Position numbers and translations under genes: made by a program. From positions 1 through 64,000 of the forward strand of contig LJUJ01000004.1 of assembly GCA_001303785.1 (NCBI GenBank): a stretch of 64,000 bases of DNA, given 5' to 3'. Under the pieces are notes generated by a model, which had not been told where the DNA came from, did not search any database, and worked only from the letters and a program-made list of their open reading frames with translations. Position 1 is the first letter of the stretch. Each line of letters opens with the position of its first letter. Shown one piece after another: positions 46,391 to 55,680 of this stretch. The stretch is from Caldifarciminota bacterium SM23_42. GTDB lineage: Bacteria; Hydrothermota; Tepidihabitantia; SM23-42.

Positions 46391-48538
46391 CTATCTTATT
46401 AACAACAACTTCTTAGTTTCGCTAGACTCGCCCGTCTGGAACATTAAGATATAGACACCGCTGGGAAGGAGACGGCTAGCATGGTCTGTGCCGTCCCAGC
46501 TGATGCGGCCTGATAGTCTCATAGTCGGATAGTCCCATTGTCTAACTAAACGACCTGTCGCATCGTAGATTGTCAGTTCTGGTTTCGGATTTTCTTGTAT
46601 CATGCATCCTGGATCATGTATCGTGTATCGTATATTAGTGGAATGTCGGAATGGATTTGGATACGCTGTGAGCACGTGTAGAGGTTCGAATGCGGGGCGT
46701 CTTGTGGTTTCTTCGATCCCGGTTGCGTGGAAGAATTTAATTGCATCAAGGTCAAAACCTGAATATTGCCCACTTGCAACGTCACCATCATCTACGACTT
46801 TTAAATAACGCGCTTGATTCAATCCGGCTGTGGAGAGATCAAATGCTGCCGTTCCCGTGTCAATTCCACACGAATACCACGGCCCGTCCCAATTGTTTGA
46901 TGCAAAGACTTCGTATCCCTCAGGAATGCCATCGTCACCTTCATATACCATGAAATCATCACCAGGTCCATCTGCGATGATCGAGTTGGGCCCCATATCG
47001 AGTATCACATAACCAGTGCGGTAACCATATTTCCCAAGAGAAAAGAACAGACTGTCTTCAGCCCCGAGCGCGAGCCTCGGTCTCGTCTTGTTACTGTATT
47101 CTGCATGACCGGCATAGCGACAGGCAACAGCCCTGAATGCATAAAGGTAACTTGAATCTGGCGTGAGTAAAACATCACTTATTGATACACTGCCCATCGC
47201 TGGTACAGTCACATTCTCCACTGCCTTTGGAGCATAACCGTTTGCCGAAAATCTCAAGTCATACGTTCCTTGTTCAATCATCTTGTGAAAGTCGCCAAGA
47301 TTTGGGTCAGTGTAGACATCGATTCTGTCCGGGTTCATGAATTCGACCCTGGCATATAGCGGAGTGTTTGTGATAGAATCTCTGACAATACCTTTAATGC
47401 CCCAGCCGGCTCGGTCACACACTTCCATTAAAGCGTCCCGATGTTCGTAGCAAATCGAATCAATACCTAGAGAATCTACGTAACGAGGGTTCTCGGTTGC
47501 ATAACTAAAGGCACCACTTATACCAATGGGATAGTCTCCCGATGAGCCACAAATTTGATACCAGTCATAGCCATTACCATAATAATAATTCGCAGCATTA
47601 GCATAGACCTGAGTCATGGCAATAATGTGCTGACTATCCGGCGGGTCGGCCTGATGGTAGTCCCATGAATAGTAAATCCAACTTTCCGTCCCAAGATAAG
47701 AGTGGTAATCGAATTCCAATGACATATTATTTTCTTCGTGATGCTGCACAAGTGCTTTGGTTTCAATCTGTGAGCAGGGACCAGGACTGCTGCCCCAGCC
47801 ATCCCAGAAATAGCCATAATCGCGGTTTAGATCAACCGAATTTAGGTTTGTTCTCATATTGAGAACCTTTCCGTCGGGATTCAATGTCGGCAGTATCCAG
47901 AATTCGATATTGTTCACTAAATCTTGTACCTGTGGAACAGTTGCATAGTTCGTTAGTAGATGTCTGATAAAATATAGTGTGATTTCAGTCCCTATGTGTT
48001 CGTCACCATGTATATTTCCTTTTAACCTGACTTCAGGTTCATTTTCTTCAATTTGAGGGTCGTCTGTTACCCTCATTGCCCAAATCGCCCGCCCCTGGAG
48101 ACTGAAACCAATCGTATCGAGTCTACAGATTTCTGGATAGTTTGTGACAAATGAATCGAGGACCAGATAGGTTTGATCATATGTGTGATAGAATCCTCTT
48201 TGGAATAGCTCATCCATATGTGACTGGTAATCTTTCACGAGAATTTCAACATGATAGCCTGCAGCTCTTAACTCGGCGATTTCAGCATCGTTGGCGAGAA
48301 CTTGCGCAAAATTCTTTCCAGCGTGGACAATGGTAACAAAGAATTTGTTCAGTTTGTACACCTCGCTATGGGCGAGCAGGTGAACCTTGGCTAGCCTTAT
48401 TGTCTGATCTTGTGTTATAATTCCCGTTTGAATCTGATTCAGCGCATGGCTTTGTTGTCCAGGTGAAGCAACTGCATATGCTATTCCGGAAACGAGCAGC
48501 AGTACAACTTTTGCCATTGATATACTATCTTTCTTCAT
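46391..48538 (-). CDS. M14 zinc carboxypeptidase, secreted, with type IX sorting domain
   Basis: A 715-residue exported metallopeptidase. I place the start at ATG 48538, after AAAGGGGA; an ATG 21 bases upstream has no such site. After a signal peptide and propeptide, the catalytic domain has the zinc ligands HGDEHIGTE (His-x-x-Glu), then TLNPDGKVL and DLNRDYGYFW. A carboxypeptidase regulatory-like domain follows (GIKGIVRDSITNTPLYARVEF), then a beta-sandwich module (VILDMGPNSIIADGPGDDF) and a C-terminal sorting domain (TAYPNPFRHSTNIRY). Expression is probably controlled by the adjacent response regulator, because an operator-like element shared with that gene lies upstream. Confidence 0.93.
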   Translation of the reverse strand: MKKDSISMAKVVLLLVSGIAYAVASPGQQSHALNQIQTGIITQDQTIRLAKVHLLAHSEVYKLNKFFVTIVHAGKNFAQVLANDAEIAELRAAGYHVEILVKDYQSHMDELFQRGFYHTYDQTYLVLDSFVTNYPEICRLDTIGFSLQGRAIWAMRVTDDPQIEENEPEVRLKGNIHGDEHIGTEITLYFIRHLLTNYATVPQVQDLVNNIEFWILPTLNPDGKVLNMRTNLNSVDLNRDYGYFWDGWGSSPGPCSQIETKALVQHHEENNMSLEFDYHSYLGTESWIYYSWDYHQADPPDSQHIIAMTQVYANAANYYYGNGYDWYQICGSSGDYPIGISGAFSYATENPRYVDSLGIDSICYEHRDALMEVCDRAGWGIKGIVRDSITNTPLYARVEFMNPDRIDVYTDPNLGDFHKMIEQGTYDLRFSANGYAPKAVENVTVPAMGSVSISDVLLTPDSSYLYAFRAVACRYAGHAEYSNKTRPRLALGAEDSLFFSLGKYGYRTGYVILDMGPNSIIADGPGDDFMVYEGDDGIPEGYEVFASNNWDGPWYSCGIDTGTAAFDLSTAGLNQARYLKVVDDGDVASGQYSGFDLDAIKFFHATGIEETTRRPAFEPLHVLTAYPNPFRHSTNIRYTIHDPGCMIQENPKPELTIYDATGRLVRQWDYPTMRLSGRISWDGTDHASRLLPSGVYILMFQTGESSETKKLLLIR
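46500..46629. repeat. 130-bp near-identical block in a sorting domain, copy 2
   Basis: Matches 42178-42307 with four substitutions, in the same orientation and the same frame of the M14 gene's sorting domain. The third sorting domain in the area, at the end of the C11 gene, lacks this block. Confidence 0.85.
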
Positions 48539-48585
48539 CTTTTCCCCTTTCCAAGCCAATTTTGGCTTAGTTCTGGTTACACTAA

Positions 48586-48645
48586 ATTATAGGTTGAGTC
48601 ACGTGAAACCACAATTAGTCAATTCCTAAAATTGTGGTGTTAAAA
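48586..48645 (-). promoter_or_regulatory. Promoter and 39-bp operator-like element of the M14-C11 operon
   Basis: A 39-bp element (48607-48645) contains the dyad CCACAATT-N13-AATTGTGG. On the minus strand it ends 15 bases before TATAAT (48591-48586). No consensus -35 is present at the right distance; TGTGGT occupies that place, as expected for an activator-dependent promoter. The transcript leader (about 40 bases) can fold a 7-bp hairpin at 48553-48568 just before the ribosome site. Confidence 0.75.
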
Positions 48646-48712
48646 TGCTATGTTGGTTGTAACCTGTGGAGTAAGTGAATTATAAGGAGGAAACGTAGTC
48701 TGCGGGATTTCA

Positions 48713-49366
48713 CTACCCCTCCAGAGACGTCAGCCCCTCGCTAATGGCATATTTTGTTAGCTCTGCAACGCTGCGAATGTGTAGTTTCTTCATGATTCGC
48801 CTACGATGAGCCTCAATAGTCTTTGAACTTAGATGCATTTTCAAGGCCATTTGCTTGGTGTTTCTACCCTCAGCTATGAGCTGAAGGACTTCGCGTTCAC
48901 GGGGCGTCAGGATAGACTGAACAGATGAAGCTGCTGGTGGCTGTTGAGCAATACTTTCGTCAACGACAATGTGAGCTATCTGCGGACTGATGTATACTTG
49001 ATTCAGTGCAACAATATGGATGGCATTGCTTAATTCCTTGTAGGCACAGTTCTTCAAGAGATAGCCAGAGACGCCGGCACGAAACATGTCCAGAACATAT
49101 CGTCGGTCTGAATGCATGGACAAGCAGAGCACTTTTGTATCAGGAATCCTCTTCTTGATTTGGCGTGTTGCCTCCATGCCATTCAAATCAGGCATTGTTA
49201 TGTCCATTACGATTACATCCGGCTTTAGTTCACGGGCAAGTCTGACAGTATCTCTACCATTTTCTGCACCGCCTACTACTTCAATATCAGGTTCTCGAGC
49301 AAGCAGGCTGCGCATGCCTTCACGAAAGATCAAATGATCATCAGCCAAGAGAATTCTTATGCTCAT
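48713..49366 (-). CDS. NarL/FixJ-family response regulator
   Basis: A 217-residue two-component regulator. The receiver domain has the acidic pocket (ILLADDH), the phospho-Asp in KPDVIVMDITMPDLNG (about residue 55) and the late Lys in LLKNCAY. The C-terminal LuxR-type helix-turn-helix is LTPREREVLQLIAEGRNTKQ then LHLSSKTIEAHRRRI. ATG 49366 follows GAAGGAG. It lies after the kinase gene and before the secreted peptidases, on the same strand. Its promoter carries the same 39-bp element as the peptidase operon, so autoregulation and control of the peptidases are likely. Confidence 0.94.
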   Translation of the reverse strand: MSIRILLADDHLIFREGMRSLLAREPDIEVVGGAENGRDTVRLARELKPDVIVMDITMPDLNGMEATRQIKKRIPDTKVLCLSMHSDRRYVLDMFRAGVSGYLLKNCAYKELSNAIHIVALNQVYISPQIAHIVVDESIAQQPPAASSVQSILTPREREVLQLIAEGRNTKQMALKMHLSSKTIEAHRRRIMKKLHIRSVAELTKYAISEGLTSLEG

Positions 49367-49408
49367 TTCTCCTTCAACCCTATTTCGATTTGTTTTTGCC
49401 TATATATA

Positions 49409-49468
49409 ATTATAAAGCGAACCATACTTAACCACAATTAGTCAATTCCTTAATTTGAGGTGTTAAAA
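49409..49468 (-). promoter_or_regulatory. Promoter and 39-bp operator-like element of the response regulator gene
   Basis: The element at 49430-49468 matches 48607-48645 at 36 of 39 positions. It ends 15 bases before TATAAT (49414-49409), exactly as at the M14 promoter. One arm of the dyad is degenerate here (CCTCAAAT). The leader is about 35 bases. Confidence 0.75.
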
Positions 49469-49528
49469 GCCCTATCGTCTTAGTTCCAGGAACACTTGTT
49501 GTGGTGCCGATATCAATTAACCAGCGTC

Positions 49529-51465
49529 TCATACTCGTCTTCTCTTTCTATTTGCGTCTTGCCGGGATGATGTCAACGGTGCCATAATGATAACCGAGGT
49601 TCCTTTCCCTACCTTGGATGAAACCTCAAGCTTGCCATGCAGATGCCGTAGCCGTTCTTTGAGATTGAATAGACCAAAACCCTCATTTTTTGTGATCTTC
49701 TGATTGAGGATCTTTGTATTGAAGCCAACACCATCATCCGTCACTTCGACACGTATTGTCTTACCCTTTTTCTCTGTCAATACTCTGACAGTCCGCGCCT
49801 GCGCATGCTTGGCGACATTTGTCAGTAACTCACGAACAGATTGAAAAAGGATGACCTTTGTGTCGCGACTAACAGGTTTGGGCAAGCCGTCATTTTTGAG
49901 TTCGCAAACAATGTCGTGTTTGTTTTGAAATTGCTCGGCATGATTTCTTTGATTGCCTCTAACTCCTTCTTGATATTCTTCTTAGAAATCATATCCCGTA
50001 GCAGTTCCAATCTAACTGTAGCAAGTGCCAGTGCCTGCGCTATGTCATCATGCAAGTAAGTTGCGATCTTACGACGCTGTTTTTCCTCAACTAAAGATAG
50101 CTCATGAGCTAGGGACCTTAGCTGTTTTGTGCGTTCCTCCACCAATGTTTCAAGATACTCACGGTGTTGCTTCAGCTCTTTTTCCGCCTTCTTTCGTTCC
50201 TTGATTTCTTTACGTAACTTGACGTTCTTCAGGTGATATACTTCAGCCTCTCTTTCTTTCTTCTCAGTTTCATACTTGGCATGCATTTCAGCAATTTGCT
50301 TGCTTTTTTCAGTGTTGAAGATTTGTTTGTCGACCTCGGCGTATTTCTTGTAATAACGTAGGGCTTTATTATGATCCTGTTGTGCTTCATACAATTCAGA
50401 AAGAGATTTGTAACCATCTATTTGGTCTTCTTTTATACCGATTTCTGCAGCGATACGCAGACCTTTTCGGAGATAGCGAAGGGCTGAATCATACTTCTTC
50501 AGCTTCGAGTTAGCGAATCCAGCACGGATGTAGGAACGTGCAGTGCCTGCCTTATCTCCGATTTCGTTTTGGATTTTCAGGGCTCTGAGGTGATGTTTCG
50601 ATGCCCGTTTATACTCGTTTTGCTTTGCATGAATGGCACCAATATTGTTGAGAGAGGCGGCAATGCCTTCTTTATCGTCGATCTCTTCTCTGATCTTCAA
50701 ACCTTTGAGAAGAAACTTCAATGCCTTATCATTCGAACCAAGCTTATCATACGCAAGCCCAATATTGTTGTACGAGGGTGCTATATGCACCTTGCTGCCG
50801 ATTTCTTCAAAGATTCTTAAAGATTTGAAATAGTATTGCAACGCTTGTTCGTAATCGCCTTGCAGGTCAAAGATAATTCCCAAATTCGCATAACATTCAG
50901 TGATGCCCATTCTATTTTCGATTTCCTCGAATATGTTTAAGGCCTTTAGAGTATGCTCCAATGCATGGTCATAATCGCCGCGCTTACCATATATCATACC
51001 AATATTGCGGGAGGTAATCGCAGCGGCTTTTTTATCACCAGTTTCTTCTTTGATTCTTAAAGCCCTCAAATAGTAATCCAACGCCTCTTCATAATTGCCC
51101 AGCCTGCCAGAAATGATTCCGAGGCTGTTGTAAGAAGCCGCGACGCCGTCTTTATCTCTAATTTCTCTGCTTATTTTCAGAGATTCGAGAAGGTTCCTCG
51201 TTGCCTTATCATACTCGCATTTTCTGAGATATACAAAACCAATGATTCGATTACAGGTGGCCTTACCTTTTCTGTACTTCAATTTCTCGGCTAAGGTAAG
51301 GGCTTCGCATACGTAGTCTTCTGTCTTTTGAAGATCAGAATTACAGAGTTCGAAAGCCAATTCATTTAACGTGTTCACCTTTTCTTTACCAGATATGCCC
51401 GTGTTAGACTTGGAACGAAGAGCTTTCAGCCGTTTCTCGAGACGCTGTATTTTGCTCTCGGGCAT
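49529..51465 (-). pseudogene. Soluble TPR-containing histidine kinase, frame broken by a deletion
   Basis: Two overlapping frames (51465-49822 and 49885-49529) encode one kinase. Residues about 30-385 are tandem TPR repeats (SYNSLGIISGRLGNYEEALD and relatives), followed by a coiled coil. A HisKA_3 dimerisation domain has the phospho-acceptor His472 in KIATYLHDDIAQALA. The second frame supplies the HATPase domain (SVRELLTNVAKHAQ, VTDDGVGFN, GFGLFNLKERL). No membrane segment is visible, so it senses a cytoplasmic or protein signal. Between EAIKE and EQFQNKHD about 34 residues normally present in the family are absent, and the frame shifts there. Either the kinase is disabled or the sequence is in error. 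The start is ATG 51465 after AGGAGGG. Confidence 0.85.
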
Positions 51466-51665
51466 GAGCCCTCCTATTGTTTGGTTAAATGAATTGGTGG
51501 CATTTGTTTGCCGAGTATTGTGTGATTGTCGTATGCCGGTTTACAGCATACTAGCTTTACAGTTACATGTTTGACGTAGCTTAGCAACTTCATCTCTTTT
51601 TCTCTACCTAAAGATTCTTAAATTATGCACATTACTTATGTACTTATGATGGCATTAGGCAAAAT

Positions 51666-51693
51666 ATTGTAGCAAGATGGCATGGGATGTCAA
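51666..51693 (-). promoter_or_regulatory. Promoter of the histidine kinase gene
   Basis: TTGACA (51693-51688) and TACAAT (51671-51666) with a 16-base spacer. The leader is about 195 bases. The 39-bp element of the regulator is not present here. Confidence 0.75.
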
Positions 51694-51740
51694 TAGTGTT
51701 TTACTCGAGGGTGAAATTCAATGCTAGGAGCACTGATTGC

Positions 51741-51876
51741 GAGGAGTTCTCGATTCGCCCCTCGATTCACTCGGGACTCAGTCGAACAGTAATTTACATT
51801 CGAACTTTCTGTCTTGGCTATTAGTGCTTTGAATTTCGAATTTGTTTAGGGTTTCGAATTTCGGATTTAGGATTTG
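51741..51876. repeat. Composite intergenic repeat, copy B
   Basis: The reverse complement shares with 41063-41212 the ordered blocks AAATCCTAAATCCGAAA, CAAAGCAC, ACAGAAA, TGAGTCCCG and ATCGAGGGGCGAATCGAGAA. It lies between uvrC and the kinase promoter. No reading frame is seen in it. Confidence 0.7.
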
Positions 51877-51880
51877 ATTA

Positions 51881-53638
51881 TTAGGTATGTAATGCTTCGT
51901 ATATGCGCTTCGCGATATGGAGACCGATGCCCGGTACCTTGGCGATTTCTTGTTCACTCGCTTTCTTCAGTGCCCCGATGCTGCCAAAGTACTTTAATAT
52001 CTCGTATTTCCTCAACTTCCCAATGCCCTTGATATCGTCGATTGCAGACTTGGTCAAGCGCTTGCCGCGCAGCTTGCGGTGATAGCCGATGGCGAAGCGG
52101 TGTGCTTCGTCGCGCAGTCTCTTGAGTATGTTGAAACCCTTGGCCGTTTGTGGTATCGAGATAACGCGGCCATTTGGATAATATAACTGGTCGCTTCGCT
52201 TCGCTAAGGCGAACGTCGGTATGCTGATATCAAGTTCGTTGATGGCCCGGAGCGCTGAGTAGAGCTGTCCCTTGCCGCCATCAATGAGTAAAAGATTTGG
52301 CTTGCGTTTTCTTTTCTTCAGATCCTTGAGCCGACGTCCCACGATCTCCTTAATCATTGCAAAATCGTCTTGACCAGTTACCCTCTTGATACGATATCTG
52401 CGGTAATACTGTTTGTACGGCTTACCATCCTTGAACGCCACTGATGAGCCAACTGCGAACTTGTCGCCCAGATTGGAAATGTCAAACCCCTCGATCCAAC
52501 GCGGCGGATCATCTAAATGTAACCTCTCCTGAATCTCGATGAGCGGGGTTGGCACTCTTCGTTTTGTGACCTTGGTCGCTATTTCACTTTCAGCGTTTTT
52601 TCGCGCCCATTCCAGAAGTTCCTTAACCGCGCCCCTCGGTTTAACCACGATCTGTACATCGAATCCTTTTTCCTTAAACCACCTTGATTGAATATCCCAA
52701 TCACTGGGTGTGGATGTAATAACGATCTGTTCCGGTAGAAATGATAAGTGAGTGTATATTAACCTGATGAATGAACTGGCAATTTCTTCGTCGCTGTTCT
52801 TGGGAATAATTTTGAGGTCGTATATCTCTCTGGAAAAGAGGCGATTCTCCCGGATCCTGAACAGGCAGGCAACGCAATGGAATCGAGTGCGTGCAGTACC
52901 GATTACGTCACGGTTAATATTGTCTTTTGTTACTATTTGCTGACGCTGGGATATTTTGCGAATCGCAAATAGCTGGTCGCGCAGTATCTTCGCGGCTTCA
53001 AAATTCTCGTTCTTTGCATGCTGCCACATCTGATTGTCAATTGCCTTTTCGAGTTCGTCAGAATTGCCGCGCAGGAACTTAATACCCTTGTCGACCAGAT
53101 GCTGATACTCGCTTTTAGTAATGCTCTGGGTACAGGGGGCGCTGCATCTTCCCAGATAGTATTCGAGGCAAGGTCGTGAATATTTCTTGGATAAATCCTT
53201 GGTGCACGAGACCAGTTTGAAGATGCGACAAAGGGCATCGCGGGCTCTGCGTAAAGCCTTAGCATTGGTATAAGGACCAAAAATGAGCGAACCATCTTCC
53301 TTGAGGTCGCGCGTGAACAGAATGCGCGGGAAGTCTTCCTTAATGGTGATTTTCAGGTAGGGGAACTTTTTGTCATCTTTAAGGCGGACATTGTATTTTG
53401 GTTTGTGTAGTTTTATCAGCGATTCTTCAAGTGTTAGGGCTTCAACATCAGAATTAGTGATAATGGTATCGACATCTGCCGCCTGTGCCATGAACGGTGA
53501 GTCCAAATAGGACTTCAACCGGTTTTTCAAATTTGACGCCTTACCAATGTAGATGATTCTGTTCTTCTGATTCTTGAACAGATAGACGCCCGCGTTTAAC
53601 GGTGCTTGCTTTACCTTTTGCTTTAATGATTCAGTCAT
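51881..53638 (-). CDS. uvrC: Excinuclease ABC subunit C
   Basis: UvrC makes both incisions in nucleotide excision repair with UvrA and UvrB. The 585-residue protein has the N-terminal GIY-YIG nuclease (GVYLFKNQKNRIIYIGKASN), a zinc or Fe-S type cysteine cluster (SCTKDLSKKYSRPCLEYYLGRCSAPC), the UVR motif, the RNase H-like nuclease (EGFDISNLGDKFAVGSSVAF, LLIDGGKGQL) and C-terminal helix-hairpin-helix motifs (IDDIKGIGKLRKYEIL). Full length. uvrA and uvrB are not in the window. Confidence 0.97.
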   Translation of the reverse strand: MTESLKQKVKQAPLNAGVYLFKNQKNRIIYIGKASNLKNRLKSYLDSPFMAQAADVDTIITNSDVEALTLEESLIKLHKPKYNVRLKDDKKFPYLKITIKEDFPRILFTRDLKEDGSLIFGPYTNAKALRRARDALCRIFKLVSCTKDLSKKYSRPCLEYYLGRCSAPCTQSITKSEYQHLVDKGIKFLRGNSDELEKAIDNQMWQHAKNENFEAAKILRDQLFAIRKISQRQQIVTKDNINRDVIGTARTRFHCVACLFRIRENRLFSREIYDLKIIPKNSDEEIASSFIRLIYTHLSFLPEQIVITSTPSDWDIQSRWFKEKGFDVQIVVKPRGAVKELLEWARKNAESEIATKVTKRRVPTPLIEIQERLHLDDPPRWIEGFDISNLGDKFAVGSSVAFKDGKPYKQYYRRYRIKRVTGQDDFAMIKEIVGRRLKDLKKRKRKPNLLLIDGGKGQLYSALRAINELDISIPTFALAKRSDQLYYPNGRVISIPQTAKGFNILKRLRDEAHRFAIGYHRKLRGKRLTKSAIDDIKGIGKLRKYEILKYFGSIGALKKASEQEIAKVPGIGLHIAKRIYEALHT

Positions 53639-53707
53639 TGTCCGAAGAGCGATATATGATTAGTGCAGTTACAGATTTCGAAGACTGTGTTGCCGATCGA
53701 GACGCAA

Positions 53708-55162
53708 TTATCCTTTGACAACGCCCAATGGTCTCATGCGCGCGACTTTGCGCGATATGCCAGCCTGATGTACCGCGTCTACTACCGTATCGATATCCTT
53801 GTACGCTTCTGGTACTTCTTCACGCAGCACTTGATTACTGGCCGAGAGCACGAAGATGCCCTTGTCGGCAAGCTCCTTGTCGATTCTCCGACCGCGCGTC
53901 CTGGATAATGCCTTTGTGCGCGACATGACGCGCCCCGCGCCATGACACGTTGAACCGAATGTTTCCTTCATGGCTAGATCAGTTCCGAGCAGCAAGTACG
54001 AATGTGTGCCCATGTCTCCGGGAATGAGCACTGGTTGACCGATGCTTTTGTACATTTCCGGTACGTCTTTGTGCCCAGCCGCAAATGCCCTGGTTGCGCC
54101 TTTGCGATGTATGCACAGTTCCTTGATTTCATCACCAACCTTGTGTTGTTCGAACTTTGCGATGTTGTGAGCTACATCGTAGATTAGATGCATACCAAGA
54201 TCTTCGGCCTTTTTGTTTAGCACCTTTTCGAATGATTCTCTTATCCAGTGCATTATGCATTGACGATTGGCCCAGGCATAATTCGCGGCACAAGCCATCT
54301 GCTCGAAGTATGCCCTGCCTTCGGGAGATTTTATGGGCGCGCAAGCCAATTGGCGATCAGGAATACTTATTCCGTATTTCTGAGTGACACTACCCAATGT
54401 TTTGACATTATCGTCACACACTTGATAACCAAGACCTCTTGAACCGGTGTGTATCATCACGGTTATCTGTCCTACATCATTAATGCCCATTTCTTGGGCT
54501 GCGGCGCGCTCATAGATATCTTCCACGACCTGTATTTCGAGAAAGTGATTACCTGCGCCGAGTGTTCCGAGCTGAGGCCGTCCCCTTTGAAGCGCGCGCC
54601 TGGAAACCTTGTCTGGATTGGCACCTTCGAGTGCGCCGTGCGCCTCGATGTGCTCGATATCTTCCTCCCAACCGTAACCTTTTCTCATAGCCCATTGTGC
54701 ACCGTGAATTAGTACTTGCTTAACTTCTTTTTCATCAATGCGAATCTTACCGGTTGAGCCGACGCCTGAAGGAACATTATTGAATATGGAACGAACCAAC
54801 TCTTTGATTTTATGCTGAATGTCTTTGTCAGTGAGGTCGGTACGAAGCAGCCGGACACCACAGTTGATGTCATAACCCACGCCGCCCGGTGATATTATGC
54901 CTTTTTCCACATCAAAGGCTGCAACCCCACCAATAGGGAACCCGTAACCCCAGTGTATGTCTGGCATTGCCATTGCACACCCGACAATGCCTGGCAGAAA
55001 CGCGACATTGGCGACCTGTTCAGGTGCTTGGTCAGAAGTAATCTGCGGCAGCATTTTCTCTGATGCATAGATGATGCCATCGGTCTTCATGCCTGTCTTG
55101 TAACTGCGAGGAATCCTGTATCGGAAATCGTCGATTTTTTTCAACTCACCTTGCCACGACAT
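53708..55162 (-). CDS. rtcB: RNA-splicing ligase RtcB
   Basis: RtcB joins 2',3'-cyclic phosphate or 3'-phosphate RNA ends to 5'-OH ends using GTP and Mn ions, in tRNA or RNA repair. The 484-residue protein has GGVGYDINCGVRLLRTD, MIHTGSRGLGYQV and the guanylylated His region TCHGAGRVMSRTKA. ATG 55162 is preferred to a TTG six bases upstream because it lies at the proper distance from GGAGG. No archease gene is adjacent. It is a single-gene unit with its own promoter. Confidence 0.96.
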   Translation of the reverse strand: MSWQGELKKIDDFRYRIPRSYKTGMKTDGIIYASEKMLPQITSDQAPEQVANVAFLPGIVGCAMAMPDIHWGYGFPIGGVAAFDVEKGIISPGGVGYDINCGVRLLRTDLTDKDIQHKIKELVRSIFNNVPSGVGSTGKIRIDEKEVKQVLIHGAQWAMRKGYGWEEDIEHIEAHGALEGANPDKVSRRALQRGRPQLGTLGAGNHFLEIQVVEDIYERAAAQEMGINDVGQITVMIHTGSRGLGYQVCDDNVKTLGSVTQKYGISIPDRQLACAPIKSPEGRAYFEQMACAANYAWANRQCIMHWIRESFEKVLNKKAEDLGMHLIYDVAHNIAKFEQHKVGDEIKELCIHRKGATRAFAAGHKDVPEMYKSIGQPVLIPGDMGTHSYLLLGTDLAMKETFGSTCHGAGRVMSRTKALSRTRGRRIDKELADKGIFVLSASNQVLREEVPEAYKDIDTVVDAVHQAGISRKVARMRPLGVVKG

Positions 55163-55184
55163 GTACAACCTCCTTATTCATAGA

Positions 55185-55212
55185 ATTATATCACATTTCC
55201 ACAAGTTGTCAA
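55185..55212 (-). promoter_or_regulatory. Sigma-70 promoter of rtcB
   Basis: TTGACA (55212-55207) and TATAAT (55190-55185) with a 16-base spacer, leader of about 15 bases including the GGAGG site. Confidence 0.88.
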
Positions 55213-55641
55213 TCTTTCCCCAAACCTGGACACGCTTCTTAACGTAGAAACTGCTCAGTTCACTTGGCTTCTGAAGCCTCACCCACTTTGCTCTATGGCA
55301 GCATACCAGATCATCGGATAGCAAAACTCCGCACACTTTACACTATAATCCTGATATTCTGTTGTTCTGATAATCTGCCTACTGATCTTCTGGTATTCTG
55401 ATGTGCTTCTTAGCAGGACAGGTTGACCCCACTATTAAGTATTAATGTTCGAGCTTGTCGAGAACATATCTGGAAAAAACTTCAGGGAACTTCTCGACTC
55501 GCTGATGCTCGCTCGAAGAGTAAACGTTTATCGTTTTTCGTAGGTCGTGCTCTTAAAACCCTATAGCCTGGGTTTCGTTTACGAATACAATTCACGATTA
55601 ACTAATACGTTCTTCTGCCAGTCATTCCAACGCATTTACTA
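55213..55641. other. Intergenic spacer between rtcB and carA with word-like repeats
   Basis: No gene is seen. A stretch at about 55350-55404 is made of degenerate words such as CTGATATTCTG, TTCTGATAATCTG and GGTATTCTGATG. A stretch near 55449-55517 (TTCGAGCTTGTCGAGAAC, CGCTCGAAGAG) resembles part of the composite repeats at 41063 and 51741. Confidence 0.5.
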
Positions 55642-55669
55642 TTGACAACTATTCGGTTGTATGTATACT
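55642..55669 (+). promoter_or_regulatory. Promoter of carAB
   Basis: TTGACA (55642-55647), 16 bases, TATACT (55664-55669). ATG 55681 follows after 11 bases, so the leader can be only about four or five bases and has no ribosome site. Confidence 0.82.
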
Positions 55670-55680
55670 TATATTTTAGA

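Noticed and set aside
48600-49470. TTGACT in the two 39-bp elements as ordinary -35 boxes
   Set aside because: They lie 25 bases from the TATAAT boxes, far from the 16 used elsewhere. The words belong to the conserved element instead.
49900-49990. Programmed ribosomal frameshift in the histidine kinase
   Set aside because: About 34 residues of conserved sequence are missing at the junction and no slippery heptamer is seen. A deletion explains both facts better.
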